DNA of 64,000 bases from contig CM066984.1 in the NCBI GenBank assembly GCA_033977485.1, positions 31,663,501-31,727,500 of the forward strand. The letters run 5' to 3'. Below, one piece after another: positions 10,333 through 22,183 of the stretch. The position numbers and the translations under genes are program-made. How positions within the stretch are numbered: the stretch's first letter is position 1; every line of letters begins with the position of its first letter. The DNA is from Hydrangea macrophylla (Eukaryota > Streptophyta > Magnoliopsida > Cornales > Hydrangeaceae). The notes under the pieces were generated by a model. It had not been told where the DNA came from. It saw only the letters and a list, made by a program, of their open reading frames with translations, and did not search any database.

Positions 10333-11818
10333 TGATCGGGAACGAATAGTTCCCATTTATAGTCCTAAAAATACGCTTTGTTAGAACACTTCATTTAATT
10401 ATTAATTGTTTTTAGTAAATATTCTATGTTTTGTAGGTTTTGGAGATTTAACGTGAAAATGCACTAAAATCCAATGATTAGTGGCTTTGGAAGACATTCT
10501 GTGCTCAAAAGATGATTACGGTAAAAGCTGGAGACAGTGGCAGCCTCGGTAAATTGCATTTTTGATAATGAAGACTTTGGATTTGATAAATTTCTCATAA
10601 AATAAAAATCCTCGAGTTACGGATGCGTGGCTACAAACGGGGATTTAATCCGAGGTCTGAGTCAAAAGTTATCGTAATTCTACGATCGATGTGTAAAGCT
10701 GAAAAAATCAAAGAAAAGTTGGAAAATGGGCATTTTGCTAGAGCGGCCCACTCTTGCGATTTTGAAACATCGCATGCACGACCTCTTGAAAAACCAAAAA
10801 TGCGTATTTCAATGTACTAAAGAGCCCTGTGTGATCCAAATTGGCTGAATACGTCCAGAAATGTAAATATAGCAGTTTAGTGTGATTAGGTTTAGGAAAG
10901 CCTCCAAAACTTATTCCAAATCGATATATACCCACTTCTAATTCAAATTTGCACAATAATATACACATCCTTCAACAACTAAAACTACAGGCATTGAAGA
11001 GGGAGAAGCAAGGAGAAGAAGAAGAAGATCAAGGATTCCCATGTCCTCCACCATCAACCTCTTGCCAATCTTCGATTCTATGGCCGCCAAGACCGATATC
11101 TAGGGTTTCAATAAAATCCTAGCCAAGTAATAGGGTGTTCTTTATACTTTTCTTTTAGATTTATTATGTATGGATGATGATTACATGTTTCGAGGATTTT
11201 GAATAATAAAATCTTACTTTATAGTTTAAATCATTGCTTCAAAGTTTATTCTTGTCTTAGGTCTATTTTGAATGTGATGTGCTCAATAATCTATATTTGC
11301 TGTGCTTGTACAGATTATTTACATATAATAGTGCTTATTTGAATTGTGATATTAAGTATTCGAATAGTTCATGCATAGGGAAGACGGAGTGTGCTGCAAG
11401 CCTAGTTTAGTGTGAGACACTCCGTGCCAACCAAAGATGAATTACATTGATGCTTGAATCGTAGTTATCTTCGTGACAGAGGAATCGTGCTTGTAGCTAT
11501 GATTCCCCATTATCATCTAACGTAATAAGCTAATTGAATGCATAGATACCTTTATTATGAAGCTAGTGGTGGATTTGCAATCCTAGGTTCAATACACATA
11601 TTTATCATAACAACTTTTAGTTGCTTTCATTGTTAGATTTATTTCCTTAGTTTCTTAGTATAATCAAAATTGAAATTCTGTTTTCTTAATTAACTAGGTT
11701 TAGGTTTTAAAATTAAAGTGCTTTAGTATTGTAGATCTCTATATGTTTGACCTCTACTTCGACACTACAAATCTTTTAAATTGGATTATACTTTTATATC
11801 TTGATTTTGATGAGATCA
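10333..11818 (+). repeat. 5' LTR of Athila-1 (1486 bp)
   Basis: Collinear with 33825-35326. Ends are TGATCGGG...GAGATCA, a short TGATC/GATCA inverted repeat. A TATA-like TATATA lies at 10925-10930 followed by CCCAC. Confidence 0.92.
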
Positions 11819-11823
11819 ATTTT

Positions 11824-11841
11824 TGGCGCCGTTGCCAGGGA
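11824..11841 (+). other. Primer binding site, Athila type (Athila-1)
   Basis: TGGCGCCGTTGCCAGGGA is the characteristic Athila-lineage primer site (one difference from TGGCGCCGTTGCCGGGGA of Athila-2), starting five bases after the LTR end. The leader continues to 11994, where Tekay-2 interrupts it before any gag ATG. Confidence 0.9.
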
Positions 11842-12686
11842 TTACAAATTACTACCTTTAGTTTTAGAATCTTAGTTTAGTTAATTTGTAAATATTAGAT
11901 TAAGTTTTCTTTTTCTTATTTTTCATTTTTATTTTGAGTCAATAACTTTTCCTTTTGTTTTGTAATTTCTCGAGTCATCAAATTCTAGCGTTTCTGTCAT
12001 GCCCCGGAATAGCAAAAATAGAGAAAAATATATTTCCTTTTTGAGTCCATAAGGAATGACGGTGAATGTCACTAATTTTCACACCACGTAGTTCTAGTTA
12101 ACCGAATGAACTACCCAAAGTAATATAAAGAAAATCTAGTATATTACCAGCATCAGAGTGATTACAACAATAGAGCTACAATGGAAGTATATAAGGTTTG
12201 GAAGCAACATATGCCCAAGTACCAAATATAACAAAATAGTCTAAACAGAAATAATAAACTAATATCTATCTCTAGATCTTCAGCTGGCGTAAACATCAGC
12301 ATAGTAGTCCTCCCCGACATAGACATCATCAATGGAGCCACCCTCTGCATATTCCCCTCCCGGATAGTAATCGTCGTTGTAGGCTCCATCACCTACAAAA
12401 TAAGGTACGGGATAGCCTGGACGGGGAAAGTCTAGGCAATAAAGGCCGTCAGCTTACTGAGAGCTGAGTGAATATAAACTAACAAGGTACCAGTTATCTG
12501 AAGATAAATAGCAAGTTTATGAAGATGCGAGTTAAATTCGACTATAATAATATCTTTCTCCTTTACTCAACGTCGATAACCAACCCTTGTTATCTTGTTA
12601 CTCGAAGACCGATATTCAACATACTCTGACTGAATGAACAGACTCAATCGTTTAACTCTAGGGATATACCCTCATTCCGTCCACCA

Positions 12687-12975
12687 TTTTTAAGAGCATA
12701 TTCACAGCTCACCACAGGTCATGGACTCCACATCAGTCCGTCCCCAGCTTTTAAGAACATATGCACAGCTCATCGCTTTATAGGGACAAAACGTTTCCAA
12801 TAAGGCATATCAATCTATTGCTACGACTCAACGTCATCTACCAGTGATCCCATCTCACCACTTATAAGAGCATATTACACAGCTCACCGCTTTTAAGAGC
12901 AATTCATGAATCATCTAATCTATCTTAGGACTACTTGGTCTAGCTCACCGCTTTTAAGAGCATATCACGACCAAA
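12687..12975 (-). repeat. Degenerate tandem repeat in Tekay-2 LTR
   Basis: Five or so units of TTTTAAGAGCATAT followed or preceded by CAGCTCACCGC recur at irregular spacing. The position in the LTR corresponds to the GGACACTCCCTGG array of Tekay-1 and the GACGTCCAGTG array of Tekay-3, although the unit sequences differ. Confidence 0.65.
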
Positions 12976-13280
12976 CATCCGTCCACGTACTGTTCCCATA
13001 GCTTACCAAACCTACCTAAGTTCTGTTCTATCATCGACACATGACAATTCCCAATGTGCCCTGACTACTATGATTAAAAAAAAACAAATGTCAAACTCAT
13101 ACAAGAATCAACATGTCGCCCACATCACCATATTCTTTCGTCTATTAAATACCCATTATTCTTTTGTATCACATTATCCCTGCGTAACCCATATTTGCAT
13201 AACGGAAGTCCGAATCGACAGTCGAATAATCAAACCTCTTATATAATACATAGGTAAAGGAATCCATGTTCTGCCAATGT

Positions 13281-13491
13281 CAATTGATTGGGGCAAGGGT
13301 CCAATCGATTGGGATAAAATATGTAACAATCGATTGAGAAAATATGTCGATCGATTGGATCCAAAATAATGTTAATCGATTGCTAACTTTGGCAATCCAT
13401 TGGGTTACAAATCATGACAATCGATTGGAAATCTATCCAATCGATTGGGACTCAGCTGATGTCAATCGATTGGAAAAAGTCCAATCGATTG
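13281..13491. repeat. CAATCGATTG palindrome cluster, Tekay-2 LTR, downstream of promoter
   Basis: Ten copies or one-mismatch variants of the palindrome CCAATCGATTGG occur in 211 bp, irregularly spaced by about 14-26 bp. On the minus strand the cluster lies downstream of the TATA/GA-rich promoter segment. Confidence 0.88.
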
Positions 13492-13956
13492 GAACTTTGT
13501 CTTCTCTAGTAGATTAAACAAACAACATCAATAAACATCATATGGACGTATTTAATACATCTAATCTTCGTAAGAACTTGTAAAAACATCAAATAAAGGG
13601 ACCAAGTGAGTTACAACTCACCTATGCTGTGTTTGGCTTGAAAACCTCCAAGCTTTCTCTCTCTTCTTTCTCTTTTCTTTCCAGCTCTCTGTCTCTCTCT
13701 CCATCCTTCTCTTTTTTTTTCTTTCTTCTTCTGCTTCCTTCTCTTCTTCTTCTCTACTTCTAACAGTGTGTATATATATGTATGTATGGGTATATGTATA
13801 TATAGATAGATGTGTATATATATAATCTCTCTCTCTCTCTCTCAAGGAATTTATGAACCAAATAGACCCAAGGCACCAACTGAACCCATATATATAGAAA
13901 TTGAGAGTACTATGTGTAAACTTACGAAGCAAAGAAGAAAACTTGTCTCTGTTTAT

Positions 13957-14149
13957 GCCAATCGATTGGGACTTATAGTAATTGATTGGTTACAAATATT
14001 TGAAGGCAAACGATTGGAAAAGATGGCAATTGATTGGTATATTATCACGTAATGAATTCAGGTCGGCAGAATGGAAATCAATTGGGAAACATGACAATCG
14101 ATTGGTATCTAAAAAGTAGCAATCAATTAGGAATAAAGGCAATCGATTG
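13957..14149. repeat. CAATCGATTG palindrome cluster, Tekay-2 LTR, upstream of promoter
   Basis: Eight copies or variants (some CAATTGATTG or AATCAATT) lie on the other side of the promoter region, near the LTR start. Confidence 0.82.
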
Positions 14150-14239
14150 GGTTACAAAATTACCAAATGAGAGGTAAGGGTTGTATAAGCATATAGAAAT
14201 GAATACCAGGTCTTATTTAGATTACATCATCCACCACTC

Positions 14240-15640
14240 ATTAAGGATTTCATCCTCGAAATCAAAAACAAACAAGGTCTAAAATAAAAATAGAAACTTC
14301 TTACGCATCTCTGACTCTAGCTCCCATGAAACTTTTCTTTCATCATGATGCTTCCACTGAATCTTCACAAATAGAATCTCCTTTTTTCTAAGCTTCTTGA
14401 TTCCTCGATCCACAATACGAACCGGTCCTTCGTTGAAGGTAACGTTGTCATTGACTTCAATAACTTCAAAGTTAATCTCGTGTGTTGTGTTATGAGCACA
14501 CTTCCTCAGCATACTGATGTAGAAAACGTTGTACATTCCTGACATCTTTTGCGATAACGCAAGGTGATAAGCAACCTTCCCAACACATTCTAGAATTTTG
14601 AACGATCCGATGAATCGCAGCTATAGCTTTCCTCGCTTTTGAACAAATCTAACAATTCCTCGAATGGGTGAAACCATGAGTAGCATGTGGTCTCCAACTG
14701 CAAACTCCATATCTTTACATCGCTGGTCAGCATAACTCTTGTGTCAGGTCTAAGCTATCTTCATCTTCTCACGTATAATCTGAATCTTCTCGCTTGTCTA
14801 TCGTACCATCTCTGGCCCAAGAAGTTGAGTATCTCTGACTTCGGCCCAACATAACGGTGATCGACATGGTCTTCCATACAAAGCTCTTAAATGGTGCCAT
14901 CCCTATACTCGAATGTTAATTGTTATTGTAGGCGAACTCGATCAACAGTAGGTGTATTTCCCAGGAATTCTCAAAATCAATAACATAAGCGTGTAGCATG
15001 TCCTCCGTCACTTGATTGACTCATTCAGTCTGACCATCGGTCTGTGGATGAAAGGCTGAAATCAAGTTTAGTGTTATTCCCATTGCTGTCTGGAGACTCT
15101 TCTAGAATTCTGCTGTAAAGCGCAAATCTCGATCTGACACGATAGAAACAGGTACTCCATGTAATCGTACCACATGATGTAGATACATCCGGCTCAAACA
15201 TTGCACTAGATAGGTCATGCTGTAGGCAATAAAATGTGTCATTTTTGTAAGTCGATCCACGATTACCCAAATGGCATCGTGGTTCTGCTACGACTTTGGC
15301 AATCCTACCAAGATGTCCATGGTTACGTGTACCCATTTCCATTGGGGAATCAATAACGGCTATAATAGTCCTGGTAGTTTCTGATGTTATGTTTTTACTT
15401 GTTTATAAGTAAGACATTGAACTACATACTTAGCTACTTCTCTATTCATTCCTTCCCACTAGAAATTCCTATTCAAATCCTTGTACATCTTCGTACCTCT
15501 AGGATGAATAGTCATTTGTGACTTATGTACTTCATCTAATATTTCTTTCCAGAGATTTTCTTCATCAGATATACAGAGTCTACCTTTACATCATAAGGCT
15601 CCGTCTGTACTGATACTCTAGACCTCTGGTTCTTGGCTAA
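14240..15640 (-). pseudogene. Tekay-2 integrase and chromodomain-like tail
   Basis: Minus-strand translation in shifting frames gives integrase and then, at 14545-14279, MYNVFYISMLRKC followed by GPVRIVDRGIKKLRKKE and SWELESEMRKK, which is the Tekay chromodomain region. At 15342-15025 other frames show traces of the catalytic core (a GTHVTMDILVGLPK-like stretch and SDRDLRFTAEF). The PQTDGQTE motif is still legible near 15030, and [17 protein letters not shown] near 14850. Multiple stops exclude function. Confidence 0.82.
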
Positions 15641-16907
15641 CATCTTGGCAAACCATAGTTTCAAATCTTCCGTGGTCTATTGAGCTTCTATGATACGACT
15701 GATCAAAGTCAGTTTTATCATAAGGCATCAAAAATGTTGTCCTTCCATTGGTTCCACTGGCTGAAGATTGAATTTAGCTAAAACTTCTAGTGCTTTCCAT
15801 TCTCACATCAGTACTGCAACGATTACTAGTCGAAGTCGGCAGCTCAAAGCATTTGCAATGACATTTGCTATAACATTTGCTTTACCTTGATTTTGAGTAA
15901 CTCCATCCATCTTCGTTGTCACATGTTCAATTCCTTCTAAGAGAACAAATACTTCAAGCTCTTATGATCAAAAAATAGATCAAACTTTTCTCCATAGAGA
16001 TAGTGTCTCCAAATCTTTAATGCAAACACTATTGCTGCTAACTCTAGATCATGCGTAAGATAGTTCTTTTCATGTATCTTCAATTATCTGGATCCATATG
16101 CAATGACATTCCCGTCTTGCATAAGCACACAACCAAGTCCTTGGTGCGATGCATCACTGTCGATGATATATCTTTCTCCACTCTTAAGTATCGCGAGTAC
16201 TAGTGCAGAAGTCAATCTTACCTTTAACTCCTAAAATGCACTCTCATGCTTGTCTGTCCATTCGTATTTCGTCTCCTTCCTTGTCAAATTTGTCAATGGC
16301 CCTGCTATCTAGGAAAATCCTTTGACAAATCTTCGATAATATCCTGTTAGACCAAAAAACTCCTAACTTCTGTAGCATTGGTTGGTCTGTTCCAGTTTAA
16401 GACTGCATCAATCTTAGATGAGTCCACAGAGATACATCTTGAGATATAACATATCCCAAGAATTTGACCTCCTGTAGCCAAAATTCACACTTGTTGAATT
16501 TTGCATACAACTTGCTATCTCTGAGTGTCTATAAGGCAATATGTAAGTGCTCCTTGTGATCATCTTCTGTTTTTGAGTAGATCAGGATGTCGTTGATGAA
16601 TATGATAATGAATTGATCCAGATATAGTCTAAATACTCTATTCATTAAGTCCATGAATACTCCTGGCGCATCGTCAATCCGAAAGGTATAATGAGAAACT
16701 CATAATGTCTGTATCTTATCCGCAATGCAGTCTTCGATACATCTTCTGGTCGAACTAACAACTGATGATATCCAGAATTCAGATCAATCTTTGAGAAGAT
16801 CTTCGATCCTTGTAACTAGTCAAATAGGTCATCTATCCGAGGAAGTGGATATATATTCTTGATCGTAACTTTGTTCAACTCCCTGTAGTACATACAGAGT
16901 CGAAGTG
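15641..16907 (-). pseudogene. Tekay-2 RT palm and RNase H remnant
   Basis: On the minus strand from 16907 the RT resumes with [14 protein letters not shown], then the palm motif FIINDI-like sequence in which the codons at 16594-16589 read Asn-Asp where catalytic Asp-Asp is expected. The thumb and RNase H follow (about 16300-15840) with recognisable [16 protein letters not shown] and HDLE text. Stops interrupt all of it. Solo LTR B separates this fragment from the N-terminal RT at 19848-20160. Confidence 0.82.
16903..16907 (+). repeat. Target-site duplication AAGTG, left copy (solo LTR B)
   Basis: AAGTG is repeated exactly at 19843-19847. Confidence 0.9.
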
Positions 16908-19842
16908 TGTGGATATCGCAAGCTAACCACGTTTTAACTTTTTCAAATTCAAAATACGAGTTGCCACTTAATTTTTAAAGGAAAAATTAAGAAACCATTT
17001 TAAAAGCAAACTGATCTTTTGGAAACCAGAGTTTTCTAGGTCCAGGGATTATGGAATGAGAGGGGAAGGAGCCCGGTGGACTAAAACACCCCCTCTCATC
17101 CTATCTCATGATAGGCCTCTACTCAACACCCTTTTAAATCAAATTATTAATTTAAGCATGCCCTCAACTAATACATAAATATAAAATGTACATCCCAAAA
17201 GCATGTTAAAAAGGGTGTAAGATTGCAAAGGATAAAAATAGCATTAAAAATCACATAATTCAATTAGCAAGCAATATGATGTGCAATAGAAATTACCCGG
17301 GATCTAGCCGCGAATATGGAAACGTGTAATGTATGCAAGCAAAAAAACTTAAAGAAGTCTCTAATCCATAAATGTGCATAAGGTAAGACCTAATTCTAAG
17401 ATATTACGCAAGGAGTCGAAAAAAAATCAATAAATTCAAGAAATTAAATAAACTAAAGAGGAATTTGAGGAATCATACCTTAATAGCGCTACAAAACAAA
17501 GGATTAGTCCACATGCATTGAACAAGAAGTAATATTAAATCCTAAGTAACAATCTGAAACCTATCAAGTATGGATGAAAGTTGATAAAAAATTATGAATT
17601 CCTTCTAATTAGTTGGTATCACAACACCCTTATAGATATACAAGTCTCAACTAGGAGCCAATGTAATATCCATGTAGAGATGGCGTAATCCCAACATGAT
17701 CATAAGGAATTCACAGTTAGGTTCAACTAAGCGCAATTTAATCTTAATGCAAAACAAGTCCTAATTACAAGTATCAACCTAAATGGATGAATACATTAAC
17801 ATGAACAAGATTAAGCTATGAACTATTCATTGATTTGGATCATTTAGCCTCTGGATTTAAGTTTAACTAACCATTATTAAAGCATGGTTTAAACCTTAGG
17901 TCACGGGAAAATCATTTAGGCCATTGTTTGCAAAGTTTATCAAATCTACAATAGATTTTCAGAAATCACAGAGAAGAAGTCTGAAATTAAAAAATAGGAA
18001 AAGCATGGATCCCATGGTTTGATTTCAATGATTTTTTGACACAAGATGCCTATGTGAACCTAGTTTCTAACACAAAAAGAAAAATCAAAGGTCAACAGTT
18101 CAATCTCTGGGAATTGGACAATATCCAGACATCACTCAGAAATTTACAACTCTCTGTCCAAAGATTCTATGTGATTTTCTAAAAATAGTAAATTAATACA
18201 AATGACTCTAATCTTTTTAGGAGATCTTATTAACACATTAAACTTCATATAAAAAAATATTTAAAGTCAAGAATTCTTGATTAAGGCTCTGATTAACTCA
18301 TTTCAAGAAGGTGTTACTGTTCTGAAATTGTTGACAGATTATGATTGCTTCACACAACTCATGACCAAACCATTTTAAACATGAAATCTCATCAAAACAA
18401 AAATTGCAGTGGTAGATCTTTGTGTTATTAACACTCTCCGATTGATCTCATTCAATTCTAATGGATCATTATTTAATTAAAAATCCTTGATCAAAATTGG
18501 TTTATGAATTCACCGCACCAATGTTGAGTTTATCCCTTTTTTGGTTGAATCTATCAACTAAACCAGAGAAGTTGACTCATCCTAAAACTAATTCTCCTTC
18601 CTATTAATGGCCATTGGAGATCAATTGTGACTAATCTATGTGAGCCTTAATGAAATATGGAAAGGATTTCATAAGACTTCAAACTAGAAGCCCAAGTCAT
18701 GAATCAAGACTTAGACCTACTAATTATGCATGGACAAGGTTGTTCTCATTTAAATCACAAGTTCAGAGAGACTTTAAAACATTAACTCAAAGGGAGTCAA
18801 AAGAGGTATTGAGAACCCCATGAATCCTAAAAAATATGACAAGGGAAAAGGAAATCAAAGTTCACATGACGTCCAAATTAAACTTTACCTTATGGTTTGT
18901 TTAATCTTAAACCTTAGATTACTTTGATCCAAATAAACAAAATGAAAGTTCAATCACAATATTAGTGGTGTGTGATGAAATGAGGTGGGAAGAGAGTTTT
19001 TGAAATGTGTAAATGAACCTCAGGAATTCTATATATTGTGATTGAACTTAAATTAAAGACTAATTGATCTAGAGTTTACCTCCAATTATCCTCAACTTCT
19101 TTGGGGTTTTAAGTCTTCCAAAGGTTGTTCAAGCTCTTCTTCCAACTTTTGTAACTTCCTAGCTTTCTTAATTTTTCATATGATTCTCCTAATTGCCTTA
19201 AGGAATATCAACATTAAGAAATTCAAGATTCTAGATTCAAATCTAAAAATTGAGATCCCCTTGTCATGGGATAGTCATTCCCTATTTATAGGCAAAATTT
19301 AAAGGGTTATTTTTGTAATTTCAGGGGTAAAACAATAATCCTAGATGTACTTTTGAAGTTACAAAGCGTACTATATTAGAGAAGACTGCTGGAAAAATAC
19401 GACAGTTAGTGGAGTTGTCTGCGGCACTCAGTAAGTGTCAGAACGGCACTTACTGATAGCCAGTGCGGCATTCACTAAACGCCGATGCGGCACTCAATGA
19501 ATGCTGCAGACAACTCTACGGACGGCTGTCTTTTCTGGATTTTTGATTTTTGCAAAAATTGGTGTGTTTTGGTGAATGTTGTTACAAAATTCACTGAATG
19601 CAGTCGCGGCAGTTAGAGAGTGCCCCTGCGGCGACACATGACTACTGCAAAAACACTATGTGCCGCTTTTCTTCTATTCTCCTTTTCTTTTTTTCATTTT
19701 TGTTTCGTTTGAAATTAAAAGAGACTTTTGAAGAGCTTGAATCACTTTTGGAAACCCCAAATTAGTCAAACATTGTCATTATCGGACTTGGAGGTAATAC
19801 TCCCCTAAATTCGACAGTTGGTCAAAAATTGGGGTGTCTACA
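16908..19842 (-). mobile_element. Solo LTR B (2935 bp) inside Tekay-2 RT
   Basis: On the minus strand it begins TGTAGACACCCCA and ends GATATCCACA, with the exact duplication AAGTG on both sides. It has no primer site, polypurine tract or coding region and no internal LTR repeat, so it is the product of LTR-LTR recombination of a larger element. The start TGTAGACACCCC and the late ...GGTGTTTTAGTC...GGGCTCC...GTGGCAACTC text resemble solo LTR A, so both may come from related families, possibly Tat-like. A classic TATA box lies at 19290-19282. No gene is visible in these 2.9 kb. Confidence 0.88.
19282..19290 (-). promoter_or_regulatory. TATA box of solo LTR B
   Basis: TATAAATAG on the minus strand, the plant consensus, about 550 bp inside the LTR; a lone promoter facing the Tekay-2 pol remnant. 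Confidence 0.6.
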
Positions 19843-19847
19843 AAGTG
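19843..19847 (+). repeat. Target-site duplication AAGTG, right copy (solo LTR B)
   Basis: Pairs with 16903-16907. Confidence 0.9.
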
Positions 19848-20160
19848 TTCCTTCCTTTTTCTTCACGAATAGAACTGGGGCTCCCCAAGGTGACGTACTC
19901 GGACGAACAAAACCTAAATCTTCAAGCTCCTGAACTTGCTTCTTCAATTCCAACATCTCTATTGGTGCCATCCTATATGGAGTCTTAGATATTGGCAATG
20001 TACCAGGCACTAATTCCACGCAAAAGTCTATTTCTCTTTTTGGTGGAAGTCCTTTTATATCCTGGAATACATCTACAAGAATCTGATCTATCATGAGTTC
20101 TATACTCGCACTTTTGATTGCAGCTACACAACTTACAAGAAACATATCACTCATTGGCTG
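19848..20160 (-). pseudogene. Tekay-2 RT N-terminal fragment
   Basis: The minus strand reads [58 protein letters not shown], the protease-RT linker and RT fingers. Coding sense stops at the solo LTR B boundary and resumes at 16907. As in Tekay-1, there is no insert before the FVRPS codons. Confidence 0.88.
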
Positions 20161-20540
20161 ATACTAAAATCTGATCATCGGTCTTGCAGGTATCGGGAAT
20201 ACAATAGTCCCGGTAGGGCAATCTAGGTTGGCACAATATTTGATAAGCCAATCCATTCCTAGGATATTGTCGAACTCTGATATTGATAGAACTACCAAAT
20301 CTATTGGAAGATTCTAATCTTCTAGGGTTAATGGACAATCCTTTGCACACTTTACCCAACTTAATAGTCACTCTTAATGGTGACACAGCATTAAGTGCCA
20401 GCTCAAGTGTCTGAGGTTCTAAACCCAACTGACGTATAATTTTAACAGCAATAAATGAATGTGCAGCGTCAGTATCAAATAAAGCTTTAACTTGACTGTG
20501 AAATAGTATAAGTGTACCTTTCATATGTTGTTTCATCAGT
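20161..20540 (-). pseudogene. Tekay-2 protease remnant
   Basis: TLILFHSQVKALFDTDAAHSFIA is the aspartic protease entry with the Asp kept (LFDTDA; family consensus LFDSGA or LFDTGA, so the invariant Gly is lost). Later a frameshift places the NGLAYQILCQ-like text out of register. It lies between gag and RT. Confidence 0.82.
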
Positions 20541-21188
20541 GTTAAAGCCTGTTTTTCCTAAAATTATAGCATTTACTTGAGTCTGATCTGGGGGTCCTTG
20601 GATTCCTTGAACTGGGGCCCGATAGTGTCTTCCTTGTGGTGTACAAAAATCCCTGGTTTAAGTGCCCTAGCTTGTTACAATTACGACAGACAATGTCCAG
20701 CCTGCGATTCATTCTGGGGGTAGTGCAGTTTTTGGCAATATGGCCTGGCTTTCCACAATTAAAACATCTTCCATTGTTTGGTGGCAAAGCTATAAACAAT
20801 GCCTAAGGTTGCAGTCCTTGCTGTTGATATTGCTGGGGTTGAAGATAACCTTACTGGGCTTCCTGGTTCCTTCCCGGGTTCTCTTGTTTTCTTGAAAATT
20901 TCCCTGAGGTCTCCACTCTTCGGTATTTCCTGGCAGTTGGTTATGGAAATTCCTCTGTTGGAAGTTCCTCGATGGCTGGGGTCGATTCATCTGCAGTCGC
21001 TGTACTAGATATACATCCTTCATCCTTCTCGAGACTTACAGTAAGTCTGACCAGTCCTTCAAAACTCTGGTTTCGGTGACCAATCATCATATGGCGAAGA
21101 TGGGGGTTCAATCCTTAATGAAATCTCTTCCCTTCTTCTATGGAGTGTCTATCATATGTTAAGCAAAACGAGATAGACGCTCGAATTA
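20541..21188 (-). pseudogene. Tekay-2 gag C-terminal half
   Basis: Minus-strand reading from 21188 gives FERLSRFA, the end of the capsid domain, then RDFIKD and an EGLVRLTVSLEKDE-like stretch, a Pro/Gln/Asn-rich linker (NRPQPSRNFQQRNFHNQL) and two zinc knuckles, CFNCGKPGHIAKNC (intact CX2CX4HX4C) and CRNCNKLGHLNQGF (last Cys lost). The capsid N-terminus, gag start, primer site and 5' LTR are missing. Confidence 0.85.
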
Positions 21189-21463
21189 TGTTGTATATTG
21201 CAAAGCGGGGGTATTTGTAAAATACAACCGCGTTAAAAAGGAAGAATTGCATTGGTTTTAATCACAACTTCCCGTTTTATCTGCAAATTACATTACAAGG
21301 CTAGTTTTCATACAATGTGATTAATCTATGATAAGTTGTATTGTTTTAGCTATTGTTTGTGCAGATCTCTGCTGTATGGACTAGAGAGTTGAACGTCAGG
21401 ACAACTGGAATGCTGTAGTACAGACAAAAGAATTTAAAGCTAAAGTTTGAAGTTCAAGCGATC

Positions 21464-21562
21464 GACTATAGTTCGATCGATCGAAGGTTCGATCGCTTAA
21501 AGAAGGTTGAAGCGCTTGAGTTCCAGATGTTCAATCGATCGAGAAATGTTCGATCGATCAAA
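21464..21562. repeat. TCGATCGATCGA palindrome cluster upstream of Athila-2 TATA box
   Basis: Within about 100 bp there are five segments built from overlapping GATCGATC/TCGATCGA palindromes, for example GTTCGATCGATCGAAGG and TGTTCGATCGATCAAAC. Confidence 0.85.
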
Positions 21563-21630
21563 CATGGTATTTTCATAAACTTTCGCGTACGCAGCAGTTG
21601 CGGAATTGTAACCCTAGCCTTTAGGTTTTC

Positions 21631-21640
21631 TATATATATA
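21631..21640 (+). promoter_or_regulatory. TATA box of Athila-2 LTR
   Basis: TATATATATA followed by AAGCATTG, about 440 bp into the LTR, is the likely Pol II promoter; palindrome clusters lie about 70 bp upstream and about 420 bp downstream. Confidence 0.6.
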
Positions 21641-22060
21641 AGCATTGTATACGTCCCAAAGGACGCCCACTCTTGCGTTTTATCAGTTTTTAGAGAGAGA
21701 GATAGAGAGTTTATATTATTTTGTAGGTTTTCATTCGAGGTTTTATGTTGTGATCTCGGATTCTTACAGTTTAATACGAGTTTTTCATTCCAGGTTACTT
21801 ATTTATTGTTTTATTTACATTCTGTACTTAGTTAATCGTAGTTTAATCTTCAATCTCGTAGTATTGCATGCTAGATAAGTTAAAATCACTAGTTTTCATA
21901 GTTTTCATGAAAAACTCACATCCAAACAAAGCTTTAATGTTTTCATATGATAAAAACCAGTCTGTGATACTCCAGACGATGTCTGAGTAGTCCTAGGGTT
22001 GGGAGAACACAATGAAACAGTGATCTCCAGCCTCTGCCATGCAGCAGAATAAATCTTGTG

Positions 22061-22183
22061 TTCGATCGATCGGAGGTAGTTCGATCGATCAAACCAGAGA
22101 TAGTCAAGCGATCGAAGGACATTTCGATCGATTGAGGGATGAAGGCTTTCGATCGATCGAACGATCGTCGATCGATCGAACTC
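22061..22183. repeat. TCGATCGATCGA palindrome cluster downstream of Athila-2 TATA box
   Basis: Six or seven segments such as GTTCGATCGATCGGAGG, TTTCGATCGATTGAGG and GTCGATCGATCGAAC occupy 120 bp. Confidence 0.85.

Larger units (their letters stand above)
11995..14226 (-). repeat. 3' LTR of Tekay-2 (2232 bp)
   Basis: On the minus strand it starts TGTAATCTAAAT right after the end of pol and ends TTCCGGGGCATGACA, as in Tekay-1 and Tekay-3. It contains tandem TTTTAAGAGCATAT units (12687-12975), two CAATCGATTG palindrome clusters (13281-13491, 13957-14149), a CT-rich region (13650-13750), the splice-donor-like inverted repeat at 13606-13621 and the stem-loop at 12450-12466. Confidence 0.88.
11995..21188 (-). 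mobile_element. Tekay-2: degenerate Tekay/Del chromovirus, minus strand, 5' end lost
   Basis: On the minus strand it runs gag (21188-20541), protease, RT (split by solo LTR B), RNase H, integrase and chromodomain-like tail, then a 3' LTR (14226-11995). The opposite LTR and the capsid part of gag are absent: coding stops abruptly at 21188, where Athila-2 begins. LTR end sequence and palindrome content tie it to Tekay-3. Stops and frameshifts are throughout. It entered the Athila-1 leader. Confidence 0.9.

Noticed and set aside
10623..10820. 65-codon open stretch in the Athila-1 LTR and its counterpart at 34121-34333.
   Set aside because: Present in both LTR copies, but the frames differ by several substitutions and the region lies in LTR U3; no protein motif.
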